A stretch of 64,000 nt of DNA, taken from assembly GCF_026344005.1 (NCBI RefSeq), contig NZ_JAPKNH010000006.1:62001-126000 (forward strand), read 5' to 3'. This stretch comes from Kaistia terrae. Lineage in GTDB: Bacteria; Pseudomonadota; Alphaproteobacteria; Rhizobiales; Kaistiaceae. This document shows positions 39,407 through 47,901 of the stretch, piece after piece; within the stretch, counting starts at the first letter, position 1, and each line of letters opens with the position of its first letter. Both the position numbers and the translations under genes were made by a program. Under the pieces are notes generated by a model. It did not search any database, had not been told where the DNA came from, and was given only the letters and a program-made list of their open reading frames with translations.

Positions 39407-40351
39407 CTATTCCGCCGCCTCGGCCAGCGGATAGAGTGTGGCGTCCGGCAGGCTCGACAGCGCCGCCGCGAAGCGGGCGAGATCGGCGGCGAGCCGGTCA
39501 TAGCCGGCATTGGGCTGTAGCGTCCGTTCGTTCATGTAGAGCCCGCGATTGATCTCGATCTGCAGCGCGTGCAGCCCGCGACCGGGCCTGCCGTAATGCT
39601 CGGTGATGAAGCCGCCGGCATAGGGCTTGTTGCGGGAGACGGCGTATCCGGCATCGCTGAGGATCGCATAGGCCGCTTCAGAGATCGCCGGCGCGCAACT
39701 GGTGCCGTAGCGGTCGCCCAATACGATATCGGCCCGCGCCCGGCCGGGCAGGGTGCGCACCGACGACGGCATTGAGTGGCAGTCGATCAGCACGCAATAG
39801 CCGAATCGCTCATGGGTCGTCGCCAAAGTCTGGCGCAGCAACTCGTGATAGGGCTTGTAGATCGTCTCGATCCGGTGGAGCGCCAGCGCGACCGGGATCG
39901 GCTCGGCATAGATCTCGACATTTTCCGAAACGACGCGCGCAATCGTGCCGAGCCCGCCGGCGACGCGCAGCGAACGCACATTGGCATAGGACGGCAAATC
40001 GCCGTCGAACATGCGCGGGTCCAGTTCATAGGGCTCGCGATTCACATCCAGCCAGGCGCGGGGGAAATGCGCCCGCATCAAGGGTGCGCCGAGCGGCACC
40101 ACACAGGCGAACAGCGAATCGACGAAGGTGTCCTCCGAGCGGCGGATCGTCTTCTCGTCGAGCTTCGAGGCTTCCAGAAAGGCGGTCGGATAGACGCGAC
40201 CGCTATGGGGCGAATTGAACACGAAGGGAATGCGCTGCTCGGCCGGGGCCATCACCTCGAAGGGGAGCGCATTCATGAAGTCCGGCGCGGCGTCGATGAT
40301 CGCTCTCCTTGCAGTTTCGGCCGCTGGCTCGGGTTCTTCCAAGAGGGCCAT
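39407..40351 (-). CDS. N-formylglutamate amidohydrolase family protein
   Basis: The 314-residue protein of the FGase/HutG2 family shows VFNSPHSGRVYP near residue 48, HFPRAWLDVNREPYELDP, and LIDCHSMPS with likely zinc ligands (His, Asp/His). TEHYGRPGRGLHALQIEINR is at the end. Members hydrolyse N-formylglutamate at the end of histidine degradation, but many are encoded away from hut genes and their substrate is unknown; no hut gene is in this window. The ATG at 40351 is preferred to an in-frame ATG at 40399. It is divergent from cpdR. Confidence 0.88.
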   Translation of the reverse strand: MALLEEPEPAAETARRAIIDAAPDFMNALPFEVMAPAEQRIPFVFNSPHSGRVYPTAFLEASKLDEKTIRRSEDTFVDSLFACVVPLGAPLMRAHFPRAWLDVNREPYELDPRMFDGDLPSYANVRSLRVAGGLGTIARVVSENVEIYAEPIPVALALHRIETIYKPYHELLRQTLATTHERFGYCVLIDCHSMPSSVRTLPGRARADIVLGDRYGTSCAPAISEAAYAILSDAGYAVSRNKPYAGGFITEHYGRPGRGLHALQIEINRGLYMNERTLQPNAGYDRLAADLARFAAALSSLPDATLYPLAEAAE

Positions 40352-40503
40352 GTTACGTCGTCCGGCGCGGTTCGGGCAGGGAACTTTCGCTCCATTCACC
40401 CGATCTTTACTTCGTTCAGCCGTAATTCGATAACCAAATCGCCCAGAGTGCGCATTGTCAGCGCTCTGCGAACGAAATCGACCGTCCAGCCATGGATTCC
40501 CTG

Positions 40504-40863
40504 ATGAACCGCATCCTGCTTGCCGAAGACGATAATGACATGCGCCGCTTTCTGGCCAAGGCGCTGCAGAATGCCGGCTATGATGTCGTTTCCTTCGACA
40601 ATGGCCGCAGCGCTTATGAACGCATCCGCGAAGAGCCTTTCACGCTGCTGCTGACGGATATCGTCATGCCGGAGATGGATGGCATCGAGCTGGCGCGCCG
40701 GGCCACCGAACTCGACCCGGATTTGAAGGTGATGTTCATCACCGGCTTCGCGGCCGTCGCCCTCAATCCGGATTCGAACGCGCCCAAGGATGCGAAGGTG
40801 CTTTCCAAGCCCTTCCACCTGCGCGATCTCGTCAACGAGGTGGAGCGCTTGCTGGCTGCCTGA
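40504..40863 (+). CDS. cpdR: Response regulator CpdR
   Basis: The 119-residue stand-alone receiver domain is nearly identical in pattern to Caulobacter CpdR: ILLAEDDNDMRRFL (4-17), phosphoacceptor Asp52 in LLTDIVMPEMDGIELARR, FITGFAAVALN, and VLSKPFHLRDLV with the conserved Lys. It ends in Ala-Ala. Unphosphorylated CpdR localises ClpXP and primes degradation of cell-cycle substrates; phosphorylation by the CckA-ChpT relay turns it off. An in-frame ATG at 40492 adds four residues and cannot be excluded. The tRNA-Val downstream is a common rhizobial arrangement. Confidence 0.95.
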   Translation: MNRILLAEDDNDMRRFLAKALQNAGYDVVSFDNGRSAYERIREEPFTLLLTDIVMPEMDGIELARRATELDPDLKVMFITGFAAVALNPDSNAPKDAKVLSKPFHLRDLVNEVERLLAA

Positions 40864-40966
40864 GGGAGTTTTCAACAGGGTTGAAAAAGCGAGGCTTGAA
40901 GCTTCGGAAATCACCCTGTATACCCTCGCTCACGCCGCCGGTCCCGCCGGTCGCGTTGAAAAGGAT

Positions 40967-41041
<75 letters not shown>

Positions 41042-41347
41042 TCCTTCTTCCTTGAAATCATTGAAATAATAGCCTTGGCGTTGGACGTAAGTCTGACGCC
41101 GACATCGGTTGCCGGAAGGAACCGACGCAGGCCAACCTCATTGGCTGGAATACGATCCAAGTCTCGGCAAGTTTGCCGTCTGCGGTACGGTAAGATTGCA
41201 GGCCTGGACTAGCACGAGCCTCGCCGCTCGTTGAATCTCTCCAATTCGTCGTGAAACGATACCAAGCGCGGTTTCCCCGAAAAGGCATGGTTGTAGACAC
41301 GATACGCACGTCGGGCCTGTCCTCGCGGCGCTTGGCTAGTTCGGCGC
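41042..41347 (-). pseudogene. Remnant of a SnoaL/NTF2-like gene (C-terminal fragment)
   Basis: In the 306-bp gap right of the tRNA, the minus strand encodes a fragment reading RAWYRFTTNWRDSTSGE and then SPGLQSYRTADGKLAETWIVFQPM (about 41135-41280). This is the C-terminal sheet of an NTF2/SnoaL-like protein. There is no proper N-terminus: the frame upstream is unrelated, and no start with a ribosome site is seen. It looks like a broken gene at the island edge. Family identification is by pattern only. Confidence 0.45.
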
Positions 41348-42199
41348 CTAAGGCCCCCCCCTGGCGGTTTGATTGATGCGCTGCCATGTCGCGATGTCGG
41401 TTTTGAGGTTGGAAGTGGCATAGTTGCCTCCAACCGAGAGGCCAAAGAGGCCATCTGCCTTCGGCTCGGTCGCGATCGACGGCAGGGCCAGATTGTCTTC
41501 CGGACGATCCTGTGTGGCAAAGCCGAGATCGGCGAGGCCGCTGTTGTCAAAAAACGGATCGGTGCAATCCGCTGTCGCAAACACCGCGCGATGGCCGAGC
41601 GCGGGCCGCTGCAGCCCCCGTGCTGCGAGGTCGGCGACATCGCGAAAACTGGTCCACATATGCGTGCAGCGCTCATCCGTCACGGCCGGGCTGCAATTGC
41701 CGATGCGCAGCGATAGAGCGCTGAAGCCATTGGCATCCGCGAGATGCGCCACAGCCGCCTCGCCAAAAATCTTGCTGACAGCATACCAGCTGTCGGGGCG
41801 GGGCGGGTCGCTCTCCCGCACCAGCTCGTCCCGGGGATAATAGCCCCAGCCGTGATGGCTGCTTGCATAGACGAAGTGGCTGCCGCCTGCGGCGACGAAC
41901 GCCTCCAGCAATCGCACGAGGCCGCGATAATTGCTGTCGATCGTGTCCTCGAAGTTGATGGTGAAGCCGTGAACGCAGGCGAGGTGGACCACCCCGGTAA
42001 CGCCAACCATTGCTTCGGCCAACAAAGCGCGGTCGCTCAATTCGCCAACCACAATTCGCTCATTGCGTGCAACCGCCGTGGGCGCCGTGCGGTCGAGCAG
42101 CACGACTTCGGCGAACTGCTCGGCGAGGTAGGGCCGGATGCCGCTGCCGACAAGGCCGCCAGCGCCTGTGACGAGAATTCTCTCATGCTGTGTGGTCAT
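41348..42199 (-). CDS. NAD-dependent epimerase/dehydratase, uronate dehydrogenase-like
   Basis: The 283-residue extended SDR has the NAD motif TGAGGLVG (11-18), ASSHHGWGYYPRDELV, and catalytic Tyr-x3-Lys in SWYAVSKIFGE. The SS(N/H)H..G(F/Y)YPR...RPDS.Y..SK pattern is that of uronate dehydrogenases, which oxidise galacturonate or glucuronate to the aldarolactone. The C-terminal region is less typical, so another sugar or sugar-acid substrate is possible. It is the leftmost and last gene of the minus-strand island operon, 38 bp after the regulator gene. An enolase-superfamily gene further right supports an oxidative uronate route. Confidence 0.85.
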   Translation of the reverse strand: MTTQHERILVTGAGGLVGSGIRPYLAEQFAEVVLLDRTAPTAVARNERIVVGELSDRALLAEAMVGVTGVVHLACVHGFTINFEDTIDSNYRGLVRLLEAFVAAGGSHFVYASSHHGWGYYPRDELVRESDPPRPDSWYAVSKIFGEAAVAHLADANGFSALSLRIGNCSPAVTDERCTHMWTSFRDVADLAARGLQRPALGHRAVFATADCTDPFFDNSGLADLGFATQDRPEDNLALPSIATEPKADGLFGLSVGGNYATSNLKTDIATWQRINQTARGGP

Positions 42200-42237
42200 G
42201 GTCTGATGATCCGTTACTGAAAATCCGCTGGGCTGCC

Positions 42238-43932
42238 TCAGGCGGGGAAGCGGAATGCGGCCATCGGTTCGGCGACGCCTGCCACCGATGACTGCAGCGC
42301 CAGCAAACGGCCCGATTGCGGGGCGTTGTGCAGCGTCTCGGTGGAGAGGCCCGATCGCGCGCTGGTGATGTAGAGCGTGGAAAGGTCGGGTCCTCCAAAT
42401 GCCAGGCTCGTCGGTGTCGGCACCGGCAGTGGCACCACCCGTTCGAATTCGCCGTCGGCATCAAGCCGCACCACGCTCCAGCCTTCATAGGCGCCGACCC
42501 AAAGGCGGTCTTCGGCATCAAGCGCCAGCCCCATCGGCGCGCCCGTGGCCTCCGGCAGGCGACTGAACACGCGTTTGCGCCCATCGGCTTCGTTCATCAC
42601 ATAGATGGTGTTGCGGCCCGGCACCGCGGCATAAAACGCCGCGCCGTCGCTGCTGATCGCAAGGCTGGTGACTTCGCCGCTGAGCTCCCAAAGCGGCTCC
42701 GACGGGCCGGTCGGCGTCAACAGCCCGATGACCGAGACGTTGCGCTCGGTATTGAATTCGGCCACCCAGACGCGCCCCCGCGGGTCTGTTCGCACGGCAC
42801 TGGCCTGGAATTCTGCGCCAAGATGCAGTCGCCGCTGGGTGCCATCGCGATTGACCAGTATCGCTACGCCTCGGGTCAGCAGCACGACCCCGTCGGCGGT
42901 AAGGAAGGCGCCGTCGATGCGACGGTCGAGTGTGTCCAGCGTGATCGACGTCGGGGTGGCGTCATGCCAGTGCACGGCCGGCCCAAGCTGGTCGATCCAG
43001 ACCATCGCCGCAGTTCGCGCGTGCCACAACGCCGAGGCGCCGAGGAACGCTTGCGCCGTCGAAATGGTCGTCGCAGACGAAATGACACTGGTCGTCACCG
43101 CGCCAGTACGGTTCAACTCCTGGGAGATGCGCTGCGTGGCCGCCGCCAGTTCGTGCCCCAGTTGTTCGGCGCGGCGCTGGGTGACGCGGAACGTTGGTCC
43201 GGCGACGCTGATCGCCCCGATCGGCTGGCCCATGGCATTCAGGATTGCCGCGCCGGCACAGCGCGTGCCCTCAAGGATTTCCTCGTCATCGATGGCGAAG
43301 CCTCGCGCCCGGGCAATATCGAGTTGCGCCAGCAATTGGGGGACGTCGGTGATGGTCTTGTCGGTGAAGCGCTGCAGCGGCGGGGTGAGCAGGGCGGTGA
43401 CCTGGGCGAGGCTGAGATGGGACAGCATCGCCTTGCCCTGCGAGGTACAATGCACCGGCTTGGTCACGCCAAGCGCCGCCGCCGAGCGGCGTGAATGGGC
43501 GCCGTCGAACCGCCCTAGCGACCGCATCGTGCCCTCGTGCATCACCGCCAGATAGGACGTTTCCCCAGTCATATCGCGCAGCCGGCGTAATTCGCTGGCG
43601 GCGACCGATACGAGGTCACTGGACGACCAGACGTTCTGCGCCAGTTCAATCAGGTGAAAACCGGGGGAGTAGGTCTGCCGGCCCGGGTCGGTGCGCACGA
43701 GGCCGCGCGCCTGCAGCGCCGCAAGGATCCGGTAGAGCGTGGCCCGGGGCATGCCGGTGCGATACGCCAGGTCAGCCGAATCGAGCTGGCCCGGCGCTTC
43801 TCCGATATGATCGAGCAGGTCAAACGCCTTCTGCAGCACCGCCGTGCCAGCAAGCGCTGGCTTTCCCTGGGGATCGGGGCTCCAATTGTCGTCAGGGACT
43901 CCGGACGACCCCGGCGGGGGAATTGCCACCAT
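42238..43932 (-). CDS. IclR family regulator fused to a degenerate SMP-30/gluconolactonase propeller
   Basis: This is a 564-residue fusion. Residues about 30-85 are an IclR winged helix (TYR...LYRILAALQARGLV) and 100-275 an IclR effector domain (TSQGKAMLSHL, RGFAIDDEEILEGTRCAGAAI). Residues 290-564 are an SMP-30/gluconolactonase/LRE beta-propeller. The propeller has lost its metal ligands: the Glu of LGEsPxW is Ala299, the Asn of the RxND block is Ser378, the YxADS Asp is Val437, and the PDG Asp is Met467. It is thus likely a ligand sensor, not a lactonase. A near-perfect palindrome at 45657-45673 is a candidate binding site. Confidence 0.85.
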   Translation of the reverse strand: MVAIPPPGSSGVPDDNWSPDPQGKPALAGTAVLQKAFDLLDHIGEAPGQLDSADLAYRTGMPRATLYRILAALQARGLVRTDPGRQTYSPGFHLIELAQNVWSSSDLVSVAASELRRLRDMTGETSYLAVMHEGTMRSLGRFDGAHSRRSAAALGVTKPVHCTSQGKAMLSHLSLAQVTALLTPPLQRFTDKTITDVPQLLAQLDIARARGFAIDDEEILEGTRCAGAAILNAMGQPIGAISVAGPTFRVTQRRAEQLGHELAAATQRISQELNRTGAVTTSVISSATTISTAQAFLGASALWHARTAAMVWIDQLGPAVHWHDATPTSITLDTLDRRIDGAFLTADGVVLLTRGVAILVNRDGTQRRLHLGAEFQASAVRTDPRGRVWVAEFNTERNVSVIGLLTPTGPSEPLWELSGEVTSLAISSDGAAFYAAVPGRNTIYVMNEADGRKRVFSRLPEATGAPMGLALDAEDRLWVGAYEGWSVVRLDADGEFERVVPLPVPTPTSLAFGGPDLSTLYITSARSGLSTETLHNAPQSGRLLALQSSVAGVAEPMAAFRFPA

Positions 43933-43969
43933 GCTACTACCTCACGCTACGCGACGCTGTGGGCGCGGC

Positions 43970-44266
43970 TCAGGCGGAGCGCCACGCCACGCGCCGGAAG
44001 GGAAGGATGTCGAGATCCTTCCATACGCCCTGCTGGTAGTAAATCTCGCTGGCGATCAGCGCGTCGAGCGCGGCGCGATCCGGCACATCGCAGAGCACGA
44101 TGGAGCCGATCATCTTGCCGCTCTCATCAAGCATGGCCCCGCCATCAATAATCACCCCCTCGGCTTTCAGCGCGTGAATGCGTTCGAGGTGCAGGTTGCG
44201 GTTGGCCTGGCGCCGCTCCAGCGTACCTTCGGCGGTATCGTCGCGTGCTATGATGGTGAACTGCAT
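43970..44266 (-). CDS. YCII-related domain protein
   Basis: The 98-residue protein has a dimeric alpha+beta barrel, YCII type: MQFTIIARDDTAEGTLERRQANRNLHLERI, GGAMLDESGKMIGSIVLCDVPDRAAL, and the terminal W. The His (HLERI) and Asp positions typical of YCII are present. Relatives include lactone-handling enzymes and uncharacterised proteins. It lies 7 bp after the SnoaL-like gene and 37 bp before the regulator gene, in the same operon. The longer open frame upstream is an overlap artefact. Confidence 0.82.
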   Translation of the reverse strand: MQFTIIARDDTAEGTLERRQANRNLHLERIHALKAEGVIIDGGAMLDESGKMIGSIVLCDVPDRAALDALIASEIYYQQGVWKDLDILPFRRVAWRSA

Positions 44267-44273
44267 TGCGGCC

Positions 44274-44747
44274 TCAATCGAGATCGGGGGTGGGCGGGTC
44301 GAGGTGATAGCCGCGCCCCGCATAGTCGAAACCGTGAAGGCTGTTGACGCGGTCGGCCTTGTTGACCGGGGACGCGTAATAGGCCCGTATCTCGATAATG
44401 CGCGTGATGTCGTCGTTGAAGATGTACCATTCATCGCCGCGCAGCACTTCATTGACGCTGGTCTTCCAGTGCGTCCACTCGATCACCGCCTCATGGCCAT
44501 CGGCCCCGGCCAGCACCTTCTCGATGGTCCAGCGTGAGCCGAGTGTCTTGACGCACCACACCCAGCCATCGGCGATGGCTTCGGCGCTGCGCCAGGGCGC
44601 ACTGGGCAGGCCTGGCGGGAAATAGTGCACCGCGTCAGGGGTGAAGCAATCGATCAACCCCGCCCGGTCAGCAGCGTTACAGGCCTCGAAATAACGCCGA
44701 ATCAGGGCCTCGGCCCGAGCCGCCGGCGTAGTTGCGCCTGCGCTCAT
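44274..44747 (-). CDS. SnoaL-like/NTF2-fold protein
   Basis: The 157-residue protein has the cone-shaped NTF2-like fold: RAEALIRRYFEACNAADRAGLIDCFTPDAVHYFPPG near the N-terminus and EWYIFNDDITRIIEIRAYY near 110. Many members are ketosteroid-isomerase or polyketide-cyclase-like; the function here is unknown. The start at 44747 overlaps the stop of the RraA-like gene in ATGA, fixing it and showing translational coupling. Confidence 0.85.
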   Translation of the reverse strand: MSAGATTPAARAEALIRRYFEACNAADRAGLIDCFTPDAVHYFPPGLPSAPWRSAEAIADGWVWCVKTLGSRWTIEKVLAGADGHEAVIEWTHWKTSVNEVLRGDEWYIFNDDITRIIEIRAYYASPVNKADRVNSLHGFDYAGRGYHLDPPTPDLD

Positions 44748-45484
44748 GTCGTCACCGGACGTGCGCGCCATTCGGCATATTCGCGCAGTGTTTCCTCGTT
44801 CGGCGGATAGGTGCCCCATAAGGGCGCGCCGGCGTCGATCTTTGTGAACAAGTATCTTTCGCGCAGTTCTTGCTCATAACTATCGTGGGCGACTTCTTCG
44901 GCGATTTGCCGTGGAACTACCACAACCCCATCGGGGTCGCCGACGACGATATCGCCCGGATAGACCGCCACACCGGCGCAGCCGATCGGTAATTGCATGT
45001 CGGCCGCGCGATGAAATGCGGGGCGGGTGGAGGCGGTCCGTCCGGCGCAGAACGCCGGAAACGCCATCTGGGAAATTTCGGTGCCATCGCGAAAGGCGCC
45101 ATCGGTGACGGCGCCGGCTACGCCCTTGCGCAGCATCCGCGTCATCAGCATGTTCCCCGCAGAGGCGGCGCGCACGTCATTGCGGCTATCAATGACCAGC
45201 ACCTGGCCGGCTCCGATCGCCTCGACCGCTTCCCATTGCACATTGTCCTCACCACGCTTGTGCAGGTCGCCTAGGTCCCAGTCGCGATCTTCGCGCGAGG
45301 GAATGAACCGCAGCGTGAATGCCTCGCCGGCAAATGATGCTGCATCCGGATTGAGCGGCGTGAGGCCGACCAGGAACTGCTGGCGAAAATTGCGCTTGAA
45401 CAACTGCGTCGTGAGCGTTGCCGTGCTGCAAGCCTTCAGCCTGTCGAGCACACTCGTCGCCACGGGCTGATCCACCTTTGTCAC
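44744..45484 (-). CDS. RraA-like family protein (4-hydroxy-4-methyl-2-oxoglutarate aldolase-type)
   Basis: The 246-residue member of the RraA/HMG-aldolase family shows LKACSTATLTTQLFKR, GAGQVLVIDSRNDVRAASAGNML with the metal/substrate site, GVAGAVTDGAFRD, and VYPGDIVVGDPDGVVVVP. The family includes class II pyruvate aldolases of aromatic and sugar-acid breakdown. In this setting it may cleave a keto-acid from uronate or related catabolism. The start is the GTG at 45484 with GGAGG seven bases upstream; the ATG at 45538 has no site. It is the first gene of the minus-strand island operon. Confidence 0.85.
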   Translation of the reverse strand: MTKVDQPVATSVLDRLKACSTATLTTQLFKRNFRQQFLVGLTPLNPDAASFAGEAFTLRFIPSREDRDWDLGDLHKRGEDNVQWEAVEAIGAGQVLVIDSRNDVRAASAGNMLMTRMLRKGVAGAVTDGAFRDGTEISQMAFPAFCAGRTASTRPAFHRAADMQLPIGCAGVAVYPGDIVVGDPDGVVVVPRQIAEEVAHDSYEQELRERYLFTKIDAGAPLWGTYPPNEETLREYAEWRARPVTT

Positions 45485-45759
45485 CTCTAAACCTCCGATA
45501 ACTCGGCGTCTGCTGCCCCGATGCGCGCAGTTCACCAATTCTCACCTGTTGAGGCTGCCTTCTGCTGCAACAGCATCTGTCATCCTCGAGTGCCCATCAA
45601 CAATACACTCCGGTTGGTGGTGCGACAGCCCTCCCGCCATGGCCCGGCAAGTGACTTTCTCACATTGTAAGAATGCAAAGGGGAGCTTTCGCGACGTCCT
45701 ATGGCCGCTGCCGGATTTTGCACATAGATTTCGCCGCACTGAATACTAGGGAGGGTGGA
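45485..45759. promoter_or_regulatory. Divergent promoter region of the island operons
   Basis: This 275-bp region lies between the RraA-like operon (left) and the ABC importer operon (right). It includes the palindrome at 45657-45673. Sequence near the importer start (AGGGAGGGTGGA) is a strong ribosome site for the binding-protein gene. No coding sequence is seen. Confidence 0.5.
45657..45673. promoter_or_regulatory. Candidate operator for the IclR-SMP-30 regulator
   Basis: TTCTCACATTGTAAGAA is a 17-bp dyad with only one mismatched pair around a central T. It lies about 87 bases before the importer start and between divergent operons, where an IclR-type regulator encoded in the same cluster would be expected to bind. 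Confidence 0.5.
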
Positions 45760-46509
45760 ATGGCCAAGCAGTCACGCGAAACTACCTCGCGCAGTCAAAA
45801 AACGCGGGCTTATACAATCCGTATGCTGATGGTGGGAGTGGCAATTTCTACAGCTGTCGCGGTGCCGTCGGTCGTCATGGCGGACGGCGTGCAGATCAAC
45901 GTCATCGACATCTCGGGGAATCTGGCGCTCACGCAGCCGGTGTTCGACAACTACCTTGCCGCAAATCCCGACAAGGTATCGCGCTTCACCTTCACCAAGG
46001 CGCCAGCCCCTGAACTCGCTGGCAAGATCCAGGCGATGCAGAACGCCAACCGCATGGACATTGATATCGTCCTGACCGGTGCCGATGGACTGGCTGCTGG
46101 CATGCAGCTCGGTCTGTGGGAGGATCTCGCTCCCTATACCGACGTGTTCGGCGACCCCAACGAAATCCTCAATCCAGGCGCTGTGACCCTTCAGTCTCTT
46201 GCCGACATGCAGGGCGTCGTCATCGCCTATTCGCAGCAGGGCCCGTTCATCGAATACATGCCCGACCGGGTTGCCGATGTCCCCAAGACTGCCGCGGAGC
46301 TGCTCGCCTGGTGCAAGGCCAATCCCAACAAGCTGATCTATGCGCGTCCCGCCAACTCCGGCGCCGGCCGCGCGTTCTTGATGGGGCTGCCCTTCATCCT
46401 CGGCGACAGCGATCCCAAGGACCCGATCAACGGATGGGACAAGACCTGGGCGTATCTCAAGGAACTCAATAGGTCTGACCACAATCTATGTCACTCACGA
46501 CCAGGATGA
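45760..46509 (+). pseudogene. Truncated ABC substrate-binding protein gene (spermidine/Fe-type)
   Basis: The open frame encodes a signal peptide (about residues 20-42, MADG). About 195 residues of a family 1 periplasmic binding protein (PotD/AfuA-like) follow (INVIDISGNLALTQPVFDNYL..., [31 protein letters not shown]). Family similarity stops at about residue 237 (WAYLKELN, near 46470). The last 12 residues are out-of-frame reading of an ATPase gene. About 100 C-terminal residues expected of the family are missing, so the protein is probably non-functional. AGGGAGGG precedes the ATG. Confidence 0.82.
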
Positions 46510-46981
46510 GGCTTTGGCCATGTCCGATCGTATCGTGGTGATGAAGGAAGGCGTGATGCAGCAGCAGGGCGCACCGGAAGATCTTTATAACCGTCCGATC
46601 AATCTCGATGTCGCGGTCTTCATGGGCTATCGAAACCTACTTGATGTGAGCGCCGTCGCCCCACGCGCTGGCCAGGTCTCGGTCTGTCACAATGGCGTCG
46701 ATCTCGCTGCCACCGCTTTGGTGGATATCGCCGATGGGCCTTTGATTGCGGCGTTCAAGCCCGATGATGTGACCTTCGCCGATCAGGGATTGCCCGCGAC
46801 GGTCGACAGCGTCATCTATGGCGGCCGCGAGAGCATGGTGAAGCTCACCCTCGCAAGCGGCGGCCATATCCATGCCCGCGTGGCCGACAAGGTTCGTGCT
46901 GGTGACCGTGTGCACGTTGCGGTGCCGGCCGACCATCTGCTGGTCTATCCCCGGCCTGCCCATCCGATCGCGGGGCTGTGA
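46472..46981 (+). pseudogene. 3' fragment of an ABC transporter ATP-binding protein gene
   Basis: From 46472 the frame reads [33 protein letters not shown], the H-loop and C-terminal part of a PotA/UgpC/FbpC-type ATPase. A TOBE domain follows (about 46700-46980). Walker A, the signature and Walker B are absent because the gene begins inside the deletion junction with the binding-protein gene. A start at the ATG 46514 would make a 155-residue fragment unable to bind ATP. It ends just before the first permease gene. Confidence 0.82.
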
Positions 46982-46983
46982 CC

Positions 46984-47901
46984 ATGACCAGCGTGGTCTC
47001 TTCCACCTCCACAGCATCGCGCGCCGCCAAAGCCGAGTCTTCGGCCGTTGCCGGGCGCGATCTGCGCCTGCTGATGGTGGTGCCTGGCGTGGTGGTGATC
47101 GCCGGGCTGTTTATCTACCCATTCATCTATGGCTTCATTTCTTCGTTCAATCCGCAGGGCGAGAACGCCGGCTGGCTCGCCAATTACCAGCGCTTCTTTA
47201 GCGAGCCGCGCCTCTACGATACCGTCCGCAAGACGCTGTGGCTGGCGATGCCGGTTACGCTGTTGAATGTCGGGCTGGCTGTGCCGTTTGCCTTCATGCT
47301 GCGCACTCCCTCGCGCGGCCAGCGGCTACTGTCGACCCTGCTGGTCATTCCGATGACGCTTGGCACGGTTCTGGTCGCTGAGGGGCTGATGCTTTATCTG
47401 GCCCCCAATGGCTGGCTGAACCGCACCTTGCTCGAGTTTGGAATCTTGGGTTCGCCGCTGCGGCTGCTTAATAACTACTGGGGCGTGGCGCTGTCCCTGC
47501 TGATTACCGGCTTCCCCTTCGCCTTCATGATGATGCTGTCCTACACCACCGGCATCGATCCGACCCTGGCGCGCGCCGCCGCGACCCTTGGCGCAACTCC
47601 GCTGGCGCAGTTCCGGCGTATCTATCTGCCACTGCTGGTTCCTGGGCTCACCATCACCTTCTGCCTGACCTTCGTGCAGGCATTTGCGGTGTTCCCATCG
47701 GCCGTGCTGCTGGGTGCTCCGGCTGGGGCGACGCGTGTCATTTCCATTGCCGCCTATGAGATGGCCTACGAAGAGTACAACTGGTCGATGGCCTCGACCG
47801 TGGCGATGGTGATGGGTGCGACCCAACTGATCATCGTCGGCTTTGTCCTCGTCCTCCGCCAGCTTTCCTACCGTGGCCCCGTTGTTGGAGGGAAGGGATG
47901 A
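46984..47901 (+). CDS. ABC transporter permease 1 (PotB/FbpB type)
   Basis: The 305-residue inner-membrane permease has about six transmembrane segments starting near residue 28 (LLMVVPGVVVIAGLFIYPF). The EAA loop AAATLGATPLAQFRRIYLPLLVPGL is near residue 200. It matches the first permease of spermidine/putrescine- or iron(III)-type importers. ATG at 46984 follows the ATPase stop; a GTG at 46978 is an alternative. Its operon has lost intact binding-protein and ATPase genes, so it could work only with parts from elsewhere. Confidence 0.88.
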   Translation: MTSVVSSTSTASRAAKAESSAVAGRDLRLLMVVPGVVVIAGLFIYPFIYGFISSFNPQGENAGWLANYQRFFSEPRLYDTVRKTLWLAMPVTLLNVGLAVPFAFMLRTPSRGQRLLSTLLVIPMTLGTVLVAEGLMLYLAPNGWLNRTLLEFGILGSPLRLLNNYWGVALSLLITGFPFAFMMMLSYTTGIDPTLARAAATLGATPLAQFRRIYLPLLVPGLTITFCLTFVQAFAVFPSAVLLGAPAGATRVISIAAYEMAYEEYNWSMASTVAMVMGATQLIIVGFVLVLRQLSYRGPVVGGKG

